Positions 11,601-21,159 of a stretch of DNA of 64,000 nucleotides are shown here, piece by piece; the first letter of the stretch is position 1, and each line of letters starts with the position of its first letter. Made by a program: the position numbers and the translations under genes. The notes under the pieces were generated by a model that did no database searches, was not told where the DNA came from, and worked only from the letters and a program-made list of their open reading frames with translations. Source of the DNA: Eretmocerus hayati (Eukaryota; Arthropoda; Insecta; Hymenoptera; Aphelinidae); NCBI GenBank assembly GCA_029851415.1, contig CM056742.1:75692748-75756747 (forward strand), given 5' to 3'.

Positions 11601-12763
11601 CCTGCGTGTCTATGAATTCTATCCTCATAGTATTTGGCGACTTTTGGTCCCACCATAGACACTTGGGCTCCTGGGTCATACAAGGCCGCGAAAGATCGTC
11701 CCCCGAGTACCACCTCAACATAGTTCCGTGGTACGGGCTTCACGTCCGGTCCTCTGTCCAGTTCCTCAGCCGTCCATGGTCCCACGTACGCAAATACACG
11801 GTATTCCGGGGCCACATGTCCGATCCGTCCGTCGTCGAAGCTCCGAGCTTCAGTTACTCCAGCCGCCTCGGAGATTTCTACTGTTGACTCGACCTCCTCA
11901 GCTTCCATGAACTTGAGCCACGCTTGATAATTCTTGACAGCCTTGCTGGCCTCACCAGTCCCCAGCTTAGAATTTATCTCGGGTTCTCCGTTCCTTGAAG
12001 AGTGGCCCGTCTTGTCAATCGGTCTTGCTATGGGAAGAAATTTGTCAGCCAAGGGAATGTCTGTCTCGGCCATAGCGCGCAGCACACCGAGCGTGGAGAG
12101 CTTCTTGACTTCTCTCTGCCCATGCATGATTCGATCTGCTTCCTCCCCAGTATACCGTTTCCGCACTGCCCCCTTCCCTGGGGTCCATTCATCCACAATC
12201 ACCCACCGCTCTGTGGGATTTTTACAACTCGCACGACCCGCTTCACGGTCTTTTGCTCTCACTGCCCAGGGTTTGGTAGTCCGGTCCTTCACCATACCGT
12301 CCCAACGGTTCTCGGATCCCACGATCCATGGTGTTCTCGGTCGCGCCCCAGCCACACCTTCCACAAGGTTCTCGGGTCCCGCGACCCGTGGCGTAGCTAA
12401 CCGTGTCCCGTCTACGTCGCCCTCTACCAGGCTCTTTGTCTCATTTTTCACTGCTCTCTCATCTCCAGCCAAGTCTTCCACAAGACTCGCGAGTTTCACT
12501 TTTATTTCACCTTCTGGACACTTATCACTCCGTGAGCCTTCCACAAAGCTCACGGGCTTCTCGTCCACTCGGGCCTCCGGACACTTATCACTCCGTAAGC
12601 CTTCCACAAAGCTCACGGGCTTCTCGTTCACTTGGGTCTCCGGACACTTATCACTCCGTGAGCCTTCCACAAAGCTCACGGGCTTCTCGTCCACTTGGGT
12701 CTCCGGACACTTATCACTCCGTAAGCCTTCCACAAAGCTCACGGGCTTCTCGTCCGTTCCCAA
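8642..12763 (-). CDS. pol: Gypsy Pol polyprotein: protease, RT, RNase H, integrase (1,373 aa)
   Basis: The replication enzymes of the element. The N-terminus has four 20-residue repeats (core EKPVSFVEG-RSDKCPE). The protease active site is ALYDPGAQVSMVG (Asp about 363; DPGA instead of the common DTGA/DSGA). The RT carries FGYLDDLIIV at about residue 674, with upstream YPLPNMDSILDKL. RNase H is marked by FTIQCDSSAYSLGAVLTQ and VITDHSALKWL. The integrase has an HHCC zinc module (HCIASAGHLGVEKTYD, then CQLCQ) and catalytic D1092, D1151 and E1186 in ADLMEF, VDNGKEF and ATERQNR. All domains look intact. The first initiation-like codon here is TTG, not ATG. The frame stays open upstream past the gag stop, so synthesis as Gag-Pol by -1 frameshifting is the likelier route. 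The stop is TAG at 8642, 33 bp before the third frame. Confidence 0.97.
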   Translation of the reverse strand: MGTDEKPVSFVEGLRSDKCPETQVDEKPVSFVEGSRSDKCPETQVNEKPVSFVEGLRSDKCPEARVDEKPVSFVEGSRSDKCPEGEIKVKLASLVEDLAGDERAVKNETKSLVEGDVDGTRLATPRVAGPENLVEGVAGARPRTPWIVGSENRWDGMVKDRTTKPWAVRAKDREAGRASCKNPTERWVIVDEWTPGKGAVRKRYTGEEADRIMHGQREVKKLSTLGVLRAMAETDIPLADKFLPIARPIDKTGHSSRNGEPEINSKLGTGEASKAVKNYQAWLKFMEAEEVESTVEISEAAGVTEARSFDDGRIGHVAPEYRVFAYVGPWTAEELDRGPDVKPVPRNYVEVVLGGRSFAALYDPGAQVSMVGPKVAKYYEDRIHRHAGYLKSAVGKSVTPAAGLLRVTMEIDGHTRTIVMQVVKELNHDMLLGMDFMDAWQSDSQNADGRWRVLQGEYKDFIRTNKAPENRVFAECAGLAAIRLQEKRAVEDMVQKMIDEAGDQLGLTKLRKHKITLLDNTPIRHKYRRMSPAMLEVARAEVKRLADAGRIEPSKSAWSSAPVLVRKGDGKYRFCIDYRDLNKVTKKDAYPLPNMDSILDKLRRAKYISKIDLKEAYMQVPMHEDSKELRSFSLPGVGSWAFTSMPYGLTNAPSEFQRLIDELFGPDLEPFVFGYLDDLIIVTDSYEDHVKYVRLVMERLIGAGLKVNKDKCDICCQQVRYLGFLLDAEGLRPDPEKVAPVRDYPAPKNLKQLRSFLGMVGWYSRFIEHESEIKVPLLKLLKKDVKWTWDAEQQEAFEKLKEALITAPVLARPDFSKVFTIQCDSSAYSLGAVLTQEGEDGEHPIVYCSRSLTPAERNWTATERENLAVLWAIEKFRPYVEGTHFKVITDHSALKWLRELKDPTGRLARWALKLQQWDFELSHRSGRLHRVPDALSRLHDPADAEDEDGTEVAGLEIKSDPWYTKRIEEVQSRPEKWRNWRVEDGQLYRFRTDAMLDPITSPHEKWRLVVPVALRERVLEDAHCIASAGHLGVEKTYDRVAREYSWPGLYHDVVVFVGQCQLCQKYKASQLGPHGLLGSRIVESPWVAISADLMEFPPSKRGFKYLLVLQDLFTKMIETKPLRKADGKSVLAGIEDLVLFRWETPDYILVDNGKEFDNKLLADRLAEYGVKQVFTPPYHPQANATERQNRTLKTMIAQYVKDDHRDWDLHIHEFRHAVNTAVQSTLKVSPAFLNYGRNPRPVKSLRRELLDGKPVEPIDVDTWTERMKRLDALRDFVLKNIDKAREKQTAHYNRGRKHVQFQVGDMVGRRTHFLSNAANKFSKKLAPKYEGPFKIVKVKSPLVYVLEGDLGRTLPEAHVSQLKRWIPPRNSDK
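12518..12757 (-). repeat. 60-bp in-frame minisatellite at the start of pol (4 units)
   Basis: Four 60-bp units, over 90 percent alike, contain CCTTCCACAAAGCTCACGGG and GGACACTTATCACTCCGT on the plus strand. A degenerate trace continues toward 12360 (repeated SLVEG/NLVEG peptides). Because 60 is a multiple of three, the frame is kept and the protein gains 20-residue repeats between Gag and protease. Confidence 0.9.
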
Positions 12764-12771
12764 GATCTCAC

Positions 12772-15700
12772 TTAATTGGGCGGGGGCACAGCACTCGGGT
12801 CCTTCTGGGCCCCCGCTGGTCCGTTTCCCACATACTCAAGTCGATACTTGCAGTCCGGGCAGTTTTGCGCAGTCACCCCCTCTTTATTGCATAGCTGACA
12901 CCTGTCCTTCACCAGAGCTCCGGCTCCCGATGTAGCAGTTGCAGCATCTGGGCATTCATTTGCGGTGTGTCCAAGTGCGGAGCACTTATAGCATTGTCGA
13001 GTGGGGCATACATTTGCAAAGTGGTCCGGTTTGTTACAGTTAAAGCAGAGTCCCTTGGCCAACTGTTCCCCTCTCACTGCGCGATCTACCTGTGGGCGCA
13101 CGCGTCCGCTCCCTGGTGGCCTCCGTGGTCCGTATCCCGGATAAGGAAAGTATGGGTACCGAGGGTACATCATGGCCCATTGTCCAGGGTCCGGATTCCA
13201 GTGTGTCGGAGGGGCAGGCGAGGGTTGCGTGACTGGAGTCGGAGCACTCGGTGGCGTGGCAGGTGGGGCACTAGGCGTCGCTGCGCCAGTTGGCGTGGCC
13301 TGATTTTGTCCGTTCCTAGCTCCGTTTTTGCCAGTCTGTCCCTTATTACGACCCTGATTCGTGTTCTGCGCACTTGGAGCAGGTTTAGATGCCTCGATCT
13401 GTGCTAAGTCCGTTTGCTCTAGTGCAGCAGTCTCCGTCTTCCCAGATCTACCTCTCTGAGGGGCTTGTGCGGGTCCTTGGTACGCTGCTCCAGGTATGCG
13501 TGCCTTGTCCCTTGGTGGGGGCGCTGCGTATCGAGCGTCCAAGTCCCTGTCCTTCTCAAACCTCTTTCCGTAGTACTGAATATCGTCCAAGTTTCGCACA
13601 TCTCTCGTGTCCAAGTATTTCCGCAATTCTGGCAGTAGATTTCTGCGCACGATTTCAAAAACGTCCCTGTCCCTCGGTGGCCTCTTAAAGTGTCCCAGAA
13701 TGATCTTCACGCACGTCAGATACTTAGCCACTTTCTCGCCCTTCGCTTGAGTCCGATGCAACAGCTCGTCCATTAAGTCCTGGCGGTCCAAGTGACCCAC
13801 GTATTGAGTCCTAAAAGCGCGCTTAAAATCAGTCCAGTCCCTGAACTCGTCCTGGTGAGTCCTGTACCAGTGTCGAGCATCCTCACTGAGGGCTGCTGGT
13901 ACTGCCGAGAGCATTTCCCTGTCAGATACCGGTAGCATACGCCTACAGTCCTTTAGATTGGCCAAAAAGTCCTCTGGTCCATCTTTCTCACTACCGCCAA
14001 AATTGATTTTCATGCTCTGCAGCATTTTGATTACTTGGAACGTCCGTCCCGTTACTTGTCCACCGCGACTACGGGTTGATTCACCATCCGACGAGTCATA
14101 GTCCGAGTCACTGCTACTATCACGTCCGCGGTCCCTATTTCCATCGCGTCTGTTCCTACGCAAGTCCCTAGACCCCCGGCGCCTGCCTCGGCGCCTTGAT
14201 CTGTCCGAATCAGACCCAGATCTGCGACCACGTCGTGAGTTCCGCTCAGCTGAGTCGTCCGAAGAGCTGTCCCTATAATTGCTGCGGCGATTATCACGCC
14301 AGCAGTCCGCGTCTCTCGATCTTTCGCGCCTATCATGACCGTCCCTCGAGCGCCGCTGATCCGCGCGATTTCCCGATTCTCGTTCACGTCCGTTCCCTTG
14401 TCCCCGAGAGGAATCTCTACGTCCCCTACTCTCTCGGGAATTGTCTCGTCCTCTCTGTGAGTGGGACGGATGATTCAAGCTGCGCCTACTCTCACCTGAG
14501 CGATCGCGCTCACGATGGATTGGTTCTGGTTGCGTCCGTTGGATTGAGCAACCCTGAGGGCGTGCTCGTTCCACCCGAGCCGGTTCTGGTCCGCTGCGAG
14601 GCCCGTGGCTGCTCACCTGGGGTTCGAGGGGCCTCTGGTCCGCGTTCACGTCCCTCACTTGGGGTTGGTGTTGACCGGCAGGCTCTCTGTGTTCAGGCAA
14701 GTATGCTGGTCCATTAACCGCAGGGTGGCTTGCAGGCACATGCTCTACTTGTCGGGGCCGCGCGTCATAAACTTTCACCCGGTCCCTATAGCTACGTCCG
14801 CTATCGCTGGAATCATCGCGATACTCCACCCGTCGATCTCTGGTGCGTGAGTGCACCGGAGGTGGGTCGTCGTCTCTAGAGTGATCACGACGGTCACGTC
14901 CATAAACTGAGTCTCGACAGCGCCCGCGACTCGCGTGAGGCTTCGCGCCTTTCAGATCACCATCGTCCCATTCCATCGTTGCGTTCCACCACTGAGACTG
15001 CCTGCGAGCTGCGTCCGGAGTATTTCCCATAGCTTTTTCCATGTCCCGGTAGTCCGTCGTCAGGAGCCGCGAATACCGAGCCCCAGTTGGTCGCTTTCGT
15101 ACGTAATTCTCGGGAAGAGCTTGCGAGTCACTGTCACTCGTCCGACTCCGCGGGTTTGACATCCCATCATCGCTCTCTGGGTCAAACAACCGACGCTGGT
15201 CCGCTACTCTGACTCCAGAGGCATGAGCGACCGATGTGCTCATGTGTCCTAGTGTCGACATAGGTTCCGTGGTCCTCGTCCGGGGTGGCATGGGGCCCCC
15301 TAGTCCGGGAGTCAATATCATGTCGTCCGCTCTCGCCCAAGTCCGAGGCTGCTGAACAGCGGTTGTAGCGGGCGCGTCCGGTATAGCTGCTCCCGCTAAT
15401 ATGGCCTGAGACATCGCAGCCATTCGGCTCATCAATTGATACCCTGTTGCGGAGATCTGATAAGCCGTCGTAGCAGGTACGATAAACGGTGGGCGGCCTG
15501 CCGCTGGCGACGAGATTGGGCGTGGAATACTACTCGTCACTTGGAATGCCGAGCTAGTGGTGGTGCTCGCTGTGCTCACTGTGGTTACTGTCGTCGTCAA
15601 CCGGCTCGTCACATTCGTCAAAGAGGTCACCGGAATCGTGAGAGCGAGAGGCTCCCGCACTTGTCCGTCCGAACTTGGGATACCGTGGATTGAGGCACCC

Positions 15701-16149
15701 GCAGCTCCCGTAAACTCCAGTGCTTGAGTCGAGTTCATGACCACTGAGCTCCTAGTTTCCGTAAAAGTCACGCGAGCTGAGCTATTCAAGGTCGCCGGTG
15801 GGCGACGCCAATCCTCTGGATGAGCGAACGGGTCTACTCCACCAGCTTCGTCGATTTGAGGGTCCCACGGCACGTCCTCGTCCGGAAAACAGTCCCGAAT
15901 TTCCGATCTAATTAATCGCGGTCGAGTCCGTTCTCTAGTCCCTCGCTCGTTCAGTCCCTTAGCTTCCAATCGCGCGGTAATCTGCTCACCGTCCAGTGGC
16001 CAAATCAACTTTGCCAAATGTAAATACCGTCCGTCCCTCTCTAACAATCGAATGAGGTCCTGATCGCCACACTTGAGCAGTCCAGGCAACGGTAATTTGG
16101 GTTGCTCGACTACTTTATTCTTTTTGCCCGGAGGTCTACCTCTTTTCAT
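12772..16149 (-). CDS. gag: Gypsy Gag polyprotein (1,125 aa)
   Basis: The structural protein that should form the particle and bind genomic RNA. It starts at ATG 16149 with a basic stretch (MKRGRPPGKKNK). About 690 residues follow that are largely disordered and rich in S, T, R and D, including RD/RS-rich runs around residues 450-680. A retrotransposon Gag (capsid-like) domain lies at about residues 700-850, with motifs such as GPEDFLANLKDCRRMLP and ARHWYRTHQDEFRDW. A Q/N/P-rich linker leads to two classical CX2CX4HX4C knuckles near residues 1030-1065 (CFNCNKPDHFANVC, CYKCSALGHTANEC) and a third Cys motif of different type, CQLCNKEGVTAQNCPDC. The protein is unusually long for Gypsy Gag, mostly through the disordered half. 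pol lies downstream in the -1 frame, so readthrough by frameshift is likely. Confidence 0.95.
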   Translation of the reverse strand: MKRGRPPGKKNKVVEQPKLPLPGLLKCGDQDLIRLLERDGRYLHLAKLIWPLDGEQITARLEAKGLNERGTRERTRPRLIRSEIRDCFPDEDVPWDPQIDEAGGVDPFAHPEDWRRPPATLNSSARVTFTETRSSVVMNSTQALEFTGAAGASIHGIPSSDGQVREPLALTIPVTSLTNVTSRLTTTVTTVSTASTTTSSAFQVTSSIPRPISSPAAGRPPFIVPATTAYQISATGYQLMSRMAAMSQAILAGAAIPDAPATTAVQQPRTWARADDMILTPGLGGPMPPRTRTTEPMSTLGHMSTSVAHASGVRVADQRRLFDPESDDGMSNPRSRTSDSDSQALPENYVRKRPTGARYSRLLTTDYRDMEKAMGNTPDAARRQSQWWNATMEWDDGDLKGAKPHASRGRCRDSVYGRDRRDHSRDDDPPPVHSRTRDRRVEYRDDSSDSGRSYRDRVKVYDARPRQVEHVPASHPAVNGPAYLPEHREPAGQHQPQVRDVNADQRPLEPQVSSHGPRSGPEPARVERARPQGCSIQRTQPEPIHRERDRSGESRRSLNHPSHSQRGRDNSRESRGRRDSSRGQGNGRERESGNRADQRRSRDGHDRRERSRDADCWRDNRRSNYRDSSSDDSAERNSRRGRRSGSDSDRSRRRGRRRGSRDLRRNRRDGNRDRGRDSSSDSDYDSSDGESTRSRGGQVTGRTFQVIKMLQSMKINFGGSEKDGPEDFLANLKDCRRMLPVSDREMLSAVPAALSEDARHWYRTHQDEFRDWTDFKRAFRTQYVGHLDRQDLMDELLHRTQAKGEKVAKYLTCVKIILGHFKRPPRDRDVFEIVRRNLLPELRKYLDTRDVRNLDDIQYYGKRFEKDRDLDARYAAPPPRDKARIPGAAYQGPAQAPQRGRSGKTETAALEQTDLAQIEASKPAPSAQNTNQGRNKGQTGKNGARNGQNQATPTGAATPSAPPATPPSAPTPVTQPSPAPPTHWNPDPGQWAMMYPRYPYFPYPGYGPRRPPGSGRVRPQVDRAVRGEQLAKGLCFNCNKPDHFANVCPTRQCYKCSALGHTANECPDAATATSGAGALVKDRCQLCNKEGVTAQNCPDCKYRLEYVGNGPAGAQKDPSAVPPPN

Positions 16150-17188
16150 CCTACACCAGTCCGAAACTCCGACAATTCAGTCTTCAGTCCAACCTAAACG
16201 AATAAAATCGTGTCTCTTTTCTCTAATATTCCCACCTGCAACTATTCAGCCCTCTATTGTCCGCAAATACGTCCACTCGTCCTCTGAATTATTCCAAAAT
16301 GCCCAGGAAAATCTTCACGGATCCTAACTCTCAGCAAGTCCAGTCTCGTCCGATCATCTAGTGAACCCAAATTTATGTTCAAGTCCTAGAAAAAATCATC
16401 AGAGAACCTAATACTCAACAATTGAGTCTTGTCCGATTTTCTAGTACCTCCAATTTTATTTCACAAGTCCCAGAAAATTCCTAGGGAACCTAATACTCAG
16501 CAATTGAGTCTTGTCCGATTTCCTAGTACCCCTAAATTAATTCAAAAAGTCCTAGAAAATTTCCAAATACTCAGCAGCTGAGTCTGGTCCGTGAAAATTC
16601 CCAACCACCTAAGGTCCAAGTCACCACAAAATTACCTAACACCCTGCCAGAGTCCGATAATAGGATTTGGGTAGGATGAAATTCGAAAGAATTTCCTTGT
16701 CCGGGGTGTAGGAGTACTTACGTGGAAATGGAACGGGCCAGTATCACCATCATGTCCAAATTATACATCAAAAAATTATTCAATCATCACACCATGCATT
16801 GGGAGGATCGTTCTGCAAACATAGGGGCCTCTAGAATTTTTCCAAGTCCGAAAAAATTCACCTAACTGTCCTAAAACCTTGGTAAGATGCTATAAAAATA
16901 ATTCTACGCGAGTGAAAATTCTCGCAAAAAATGATTATAAGCAACTACTCTACTTGTCCTAGGGAGCAGGGCTGCAGGGGGGCTCAAAAGATTCACATAC
17001 GGGGAGAAATATTCACATTCAATATGATCAGGGTGTGAGAGAGGGCACTACACTACTACTACAACGCGAAGAGCCTCGCACGCAAGCGAACCTGTCCAAG
17101 ATCGCGAAATTTCCAATCTGTCCGAAATATTCGCAGCGCTTCGCGTCTAGTCCGTAAATTTCCTCTGAATTTTTCAGAAGCCGCAGAG
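16150..17188 (-). other. Gypsy untranslated leader with about 80-bp tandem repeats
   Basis: This stretch of about 1 kb between primer site and gag has no coding frame. Four related units start near 16330, 16414, 16496 and 16570 with CTCAGCAA or CTCAACAATTGAG (a small palindrome), followed by TCTTGTCCGATTTTCTAG. The position suits packaging or translational control, but that is inference. The plus strand carries about two dozen GTCC and essentially no GGAC. Confidence 0.7.
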
Positions 17189-17205
17189 TCCTGTCACGGT
17201 CGCCA
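17189..17205 (-). promoter_or_regulatory. Primer binding site, complementary to tRNA-Arg(UCG) 3' end
   Basis: Two bases inside the 5' LTR, the element strand reads TGGCGACCGTGACAGGA. This is the complement of the CCA-bearing 3' end of insect tRNA-Arg(UCG), which from memory ends in CCTGTCACGGTCG plus CCA. It fixes element orientation as minus. Confidence 0.85.
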
Positions 17206-17207
17206 TT

Positions 17208-20030
17208 TGTGACGTGGTATTTTTACCATCACAACTAATTTATTTTTCAACGGGACTCTTGACCTAAGATCGCAGGTAATACGCGCGCGAACGGCGAAAC
17301 GGCTCCGAAATTCAGCTACTCCGCTACTCGTCCTCAGCAACACCTACCGTGACTCAACCCTGGAAATAAAGTGAGGGAGGGAGGGCGCACGCTCATAAAT
17401 AATAAATCGAATTTTTAATAATAAATAATTTGGCCTCTATTCTTTACGCTGCTTCTACGCGGTCGATACATTAAATTTCACATATGATTCTATACCGACA
17501 TTCGTCCGAATGACTCTAATCACTGTCCGAAAATATCAGTCAATCTCATCAAATCTCAAACGTCTCTCAATTAACCTGTGAAATACAATAAGAAAATTCA
17601 CTACACAAAGGAAAAAGGCCACACTCCGTCCAATCACTCGCGAAATCTACCTGTGCTCCGTAGAGCACAGCTTGTCCAGTCCCTGCTCCGATAATTTTCC
17701 ACAAATTTAATTACTCCAAAATGTATCGTCCAAAATGGCCGCTCTGCAGCCCACGCAACGCGCGCGGAACGGCAAGCACCCAAGATGGCTTGTGCTCCGA
17801 TGCTCGGTTGTCCCACACTCTCGAGCAACAGGTGCACGATCACGCACCTGGCTCCTAGTCCAGATATATATCGTTCAATATTCACTAGGTCCTCGTCCAC
17901 GCGCGCCTCCTCCAGGAGGTCTGTCCACGACACGAATTTCCTACCGCGCGCACGTCTTTCCAAGACGTCTTGTCCACGAGCACGCGTCAAACTCCTCCAA
18001 ACTGCTGCTCCAAAATTTTATGCGCGACGCGGTTGCTGCTCCTGGTCCGCTGGTGCAATTTTCCAACGCGCGTACGTCACTTGGGACGTCTTGTCCACGA
18101 ACACGCGGTGCACCAGCTCGCGAAGCCCCTCCAGGAGCCTGTCCAGTCCGCGGGCACGACGATCTGCCCTCCGCACGCACGAGGCTCTTAGCGCACTCCC
18201 GACGAGAGAATCCAAAAAGATTTAGCAAAACCACTCACCGTTGGCTGCCATCGTCCTGGCTTGCGTATTTGTCCTCGTCCGATTTATCTGCTGCTCCGAC
18301 TATTTTGGGGGTCCAATTATTGCTCCCGTGGTCCACTGGGTCCCGAGCTACTTGTCCTGGCAACACGGACTCCTGGAGGGACTCGCGTCTGGGCACGTGC
18401 TCCTAATTTTATTCGCGGGCGCGACTGATACGTGTGTCCGGCACAGTAGGCGATCCACAAGTGACACAATGGCTACTTCTTCTTCACCAAGTCCGCGCCT
18501 TCGTCTTCACTGAAGTCAAGCTCTCTGATTGGTCCGTCCAATTTTTACCGGAACACCAGCAGCGCCAACTGGCGGCCGAGCGCGCCAAATTTCAAGTCCA
18601 GTCCGCTATACTTGTCCTATACAGTAGCTCAGATTCTCCGAAATTCACTGCAAGCGCATCAATTGCAGTATCTACGGACCTGATGCCTCCACCCAGAGAA
18701 TATTCTGTCCTGCTCACGCGCATGCACCGCTAAAATACACGCGGAGGCATCGCGCACTCGCGCTTGCCGCAACTCCACGCTTTCACCTCGTATAGCCCTT
18801 ATACATGTCCGTGTATATCTATATCTAGTCCGTATTGCCGCAGTATATCTATATATACTCGCGGCCGCCCCTAGCATAGTAATATCAAGTCCGCATGGCC
18901 GCAGTATATCTATATATGTGCTGCGCACAGTCCCATATTAGCATACTCATGTGTGCATAGCCCTAAGTACATGTAAATGTCGTCCGCAAATCCAAATTTG
19001 CCCCGCTGTCCAGGTGATCGTCCGTCAGATTTTTGTGGCCACTAGCACCCGGGTGTGGCCCGGATTTACATGCCCGCAGCGCCGCCACATCTCGTCCGCC
19101 GCCAGTCAGCTGTCTGCTCTGGCCACGTGCACCGGCCTGTCCGTCATCGCGGTCGTCCGCTGGGTCACCCGGGCCCACCCGCGTCCACGTGATGGTCCCC
19201 CGTGCGGTGGGTGGCCACCCTAGTGTTATATCTATGGTGCGCGGGTGTGCGATACACCAGGTACACGATGTACGTGTGTATCGGGTAGTACGTAGGTACA
19301 TAACCCCATCTCTGCAGGCATGCTCGCTGCCCCGGGCTGCAGCGTATGGGGCGATTGCCTGGATGGCTGGCAGCCCGGGAAGCGCATCACCAGGAGAGCC
19401 ATCCGTCTGCTGCACGCTGTCATCGTCACCCGGGCCCCGCATGCCGTGCGCACCATCTCCACGTGTCCTGCAGCAGTGTGTGTGTCGTATGTGTGTGTGC
19501 ACCGGGTGCGTCGTCCGCGCGGTGATGTCGTGGGTGGTGTAGCAGTACATCGCGGTGCCCAAATATGTCCGTTATGTGCCCTCGCCCACCCGCGAGCGAG
19601 AGCCCCGTCCGCAGTATTATCGCCGTCGTCCGACGCACACAGGCATGCCCCGGGGCATGGTGTAGTGCAGGAGCATGTCCGTGGGCTGGGGAGGGCCGGT
19701 GCAAGGGCCAAACAAGGCTTCAGTGCCCTGGGGGAGCCCTCCGGGCCACCCAGCTGTGGAAATCGCGATCCGTCGGCTGCTGGTCCCGCAGCCCCCTTGA
19801 AACCGGGCTGCGGCGGCTAACCTGGGTGCAGGGAGGGTTGCCCGCGCGCAGGCATCTCGGTAACCGCAGCATCCGCAATCTCCCTCGTCGCTCGTCGTCG
19901 TCGTCCTCTCGAGCCAACCCTCAACAAAAAGGAGAAGTATTTCGAGTTAATACTTATACTCCTCGTTTGCTGGCTCGAGACGGCGACGAGAGATTTTCCT
20001 AATCACGGCTGTGACGGTTTAACCGTCACA
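17208..20030 (-). repeat. Gypsy 5' LTR (2,823 bp)
   Basis: Same length and ends as the LTR at 2679-5501. It lies beside the primer binding site, so it is the 5' LTR of the minus-strand element. The right flank begins CTAC, matching the left flank of the 3' LTR. The AAAGTGAGGG/AAAGTGGGGG and CAGCTACTCC/CAGCTTCTCC differences are the only ones I noticed, pointing to very recent insertion. Confidence 0.97.
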
Positions 20031-20640
20031 CTACTAAGACTATTGATTAATAAAAAACTTCTGAAGCTTTTGAAAATTAACTTTCCCATACAGGTTCACG
20101 CACGCAAGCACAAAAAAACTCTCCGGATTGGCCAATGTTCGATATGACTGTTGTTTCTACATTTTCCAGAAGACTACTTTTGAAAAATGTAGAAACATAC
20201 TTTTGAATTGATACTTACTTTTGAATTCATCGAAGAAGTTCCTATATATTATAAGAAACCTTTCAACTATACGTGACTGATGAGGATCTGTAATAACAAA
20301 ACTTTAAAGAAAAATTTTTTCCGCTCTAGACTCAATTTCTAGACGCACACAGCTGATAAGGACTTCCATCTCAATACAAATACTTGTCTCCATATGTGAC
20401 ATTCTCAATGGTCCGCTCTGAATTGTCGTGAAATTATCTCAAAAAAAGACCATAAAATGAAATTCTAACGGATTGAGGATAAAAGATAATAAAAAAAATG
20501 ATGAGATAACTCAAAGATAACGGAAAGATAACTAAAAGATGGAAAGATAACCGAAAGATGACGTTGAGATAAAAATATAATCAAAAGATAACTACCAGAT
20601 AATCTTAGATGATAATATAGACGAAGATACAATAGATATT
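20031..20640. other. AT-rich flank with GATAA-rich simple sequence
   Basis: After the CTAC duplication the sequence is ordinary AT-rich DNA. From about 20470 to 20620 it becomes an irregular array of AAAGATAA and GATAAC words, similar in style to 23455-23640. No gene was seen. Confidence 0.6.
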
Positions 20641-20691
20641 TAGATACACGTGACATCGATCTTGAAAGTCGTTAGAGGGAGCTGATAAAAG

Positions 20692-20727
20692 TATATATAA
20701 AACTGAAGCGGCGAGTAGGGCCAGTCT
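20692..20727 (+). promoter_or_regulatory. TATA box and initiator of a small spliced gene
   Basis: TATATATAAAA at 20692-20702 is followed by CCAGTCTG, an arthropod-type initiator with its A at 20723. That is 29 bp from the start of TATATAAA (20694), the spacing expected for an RNA polymerase II TATA promoter. It lies directly upstream of the first exon of the predicted transcript. Confidence 0.6.
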
Positions 20728-21114
20728 GTCTTAACCCATCGTGGGGTGAAGTCAATGCCGCTTCTGATGATCGAGGAATCACTTCGGAAGCCAACCTCCA
20801 GGAGATACGGGATCAATCGAAGTCTATCACAGGGGACTTCACAGGTGAGTAATTTCATCTAAACAATTGAATACACAAACATTTAAACATATAACTCCAA
20901 TAATTATATAATGTTTCATTCAAGTTGTAGCATCCAACAGTATGGAGCAATCTCAACTCCAGTCTCAACTCATCATCATTCGGAAATTCCCGGAGCATCA
21001 TAGGAGGCTGCAATGGTGAGTCTTTATTGATCACTCAATCAATAATTAATTGATCAATTAATATTAACCAATATGCATAAAATGTTCGATACACTCACTC
21101 ATATGAATCCACAG

Positions 21115-21159
<45 letters not shown>

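Larger units (their letters stand above)
2679..20030 (-). mobile_element. Complete 17.35-kb Ty3/Gypsy LTR retrotransposon
   Basis: On the minus strand the element runs 5' LTR (17208-20030), tRNA-Arg primer site, about 1-kb leader, gag, pol, a third large frame, purine tract, 3' LTR (2679-5501). Both LTRs are 2,823 bp, start TGTGACG and end CGTCACA, and differ at only about two positions I could see (near 2786/17315 and 2848/17377). The insertion is flanked by a 4-bp duplication, CTAC, at 2675-2678 and 20031-20034, as expected for Gypsy integrases. All three frames are open, so the copy is probably recent and could be active. The size is well above usual Gypsy elements because of the LTRs and the extra frame. 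Base composition (GC-rich, full of GTCC on the plus strand) is unlike the AT-rich flanks. Confidence 0.97.
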
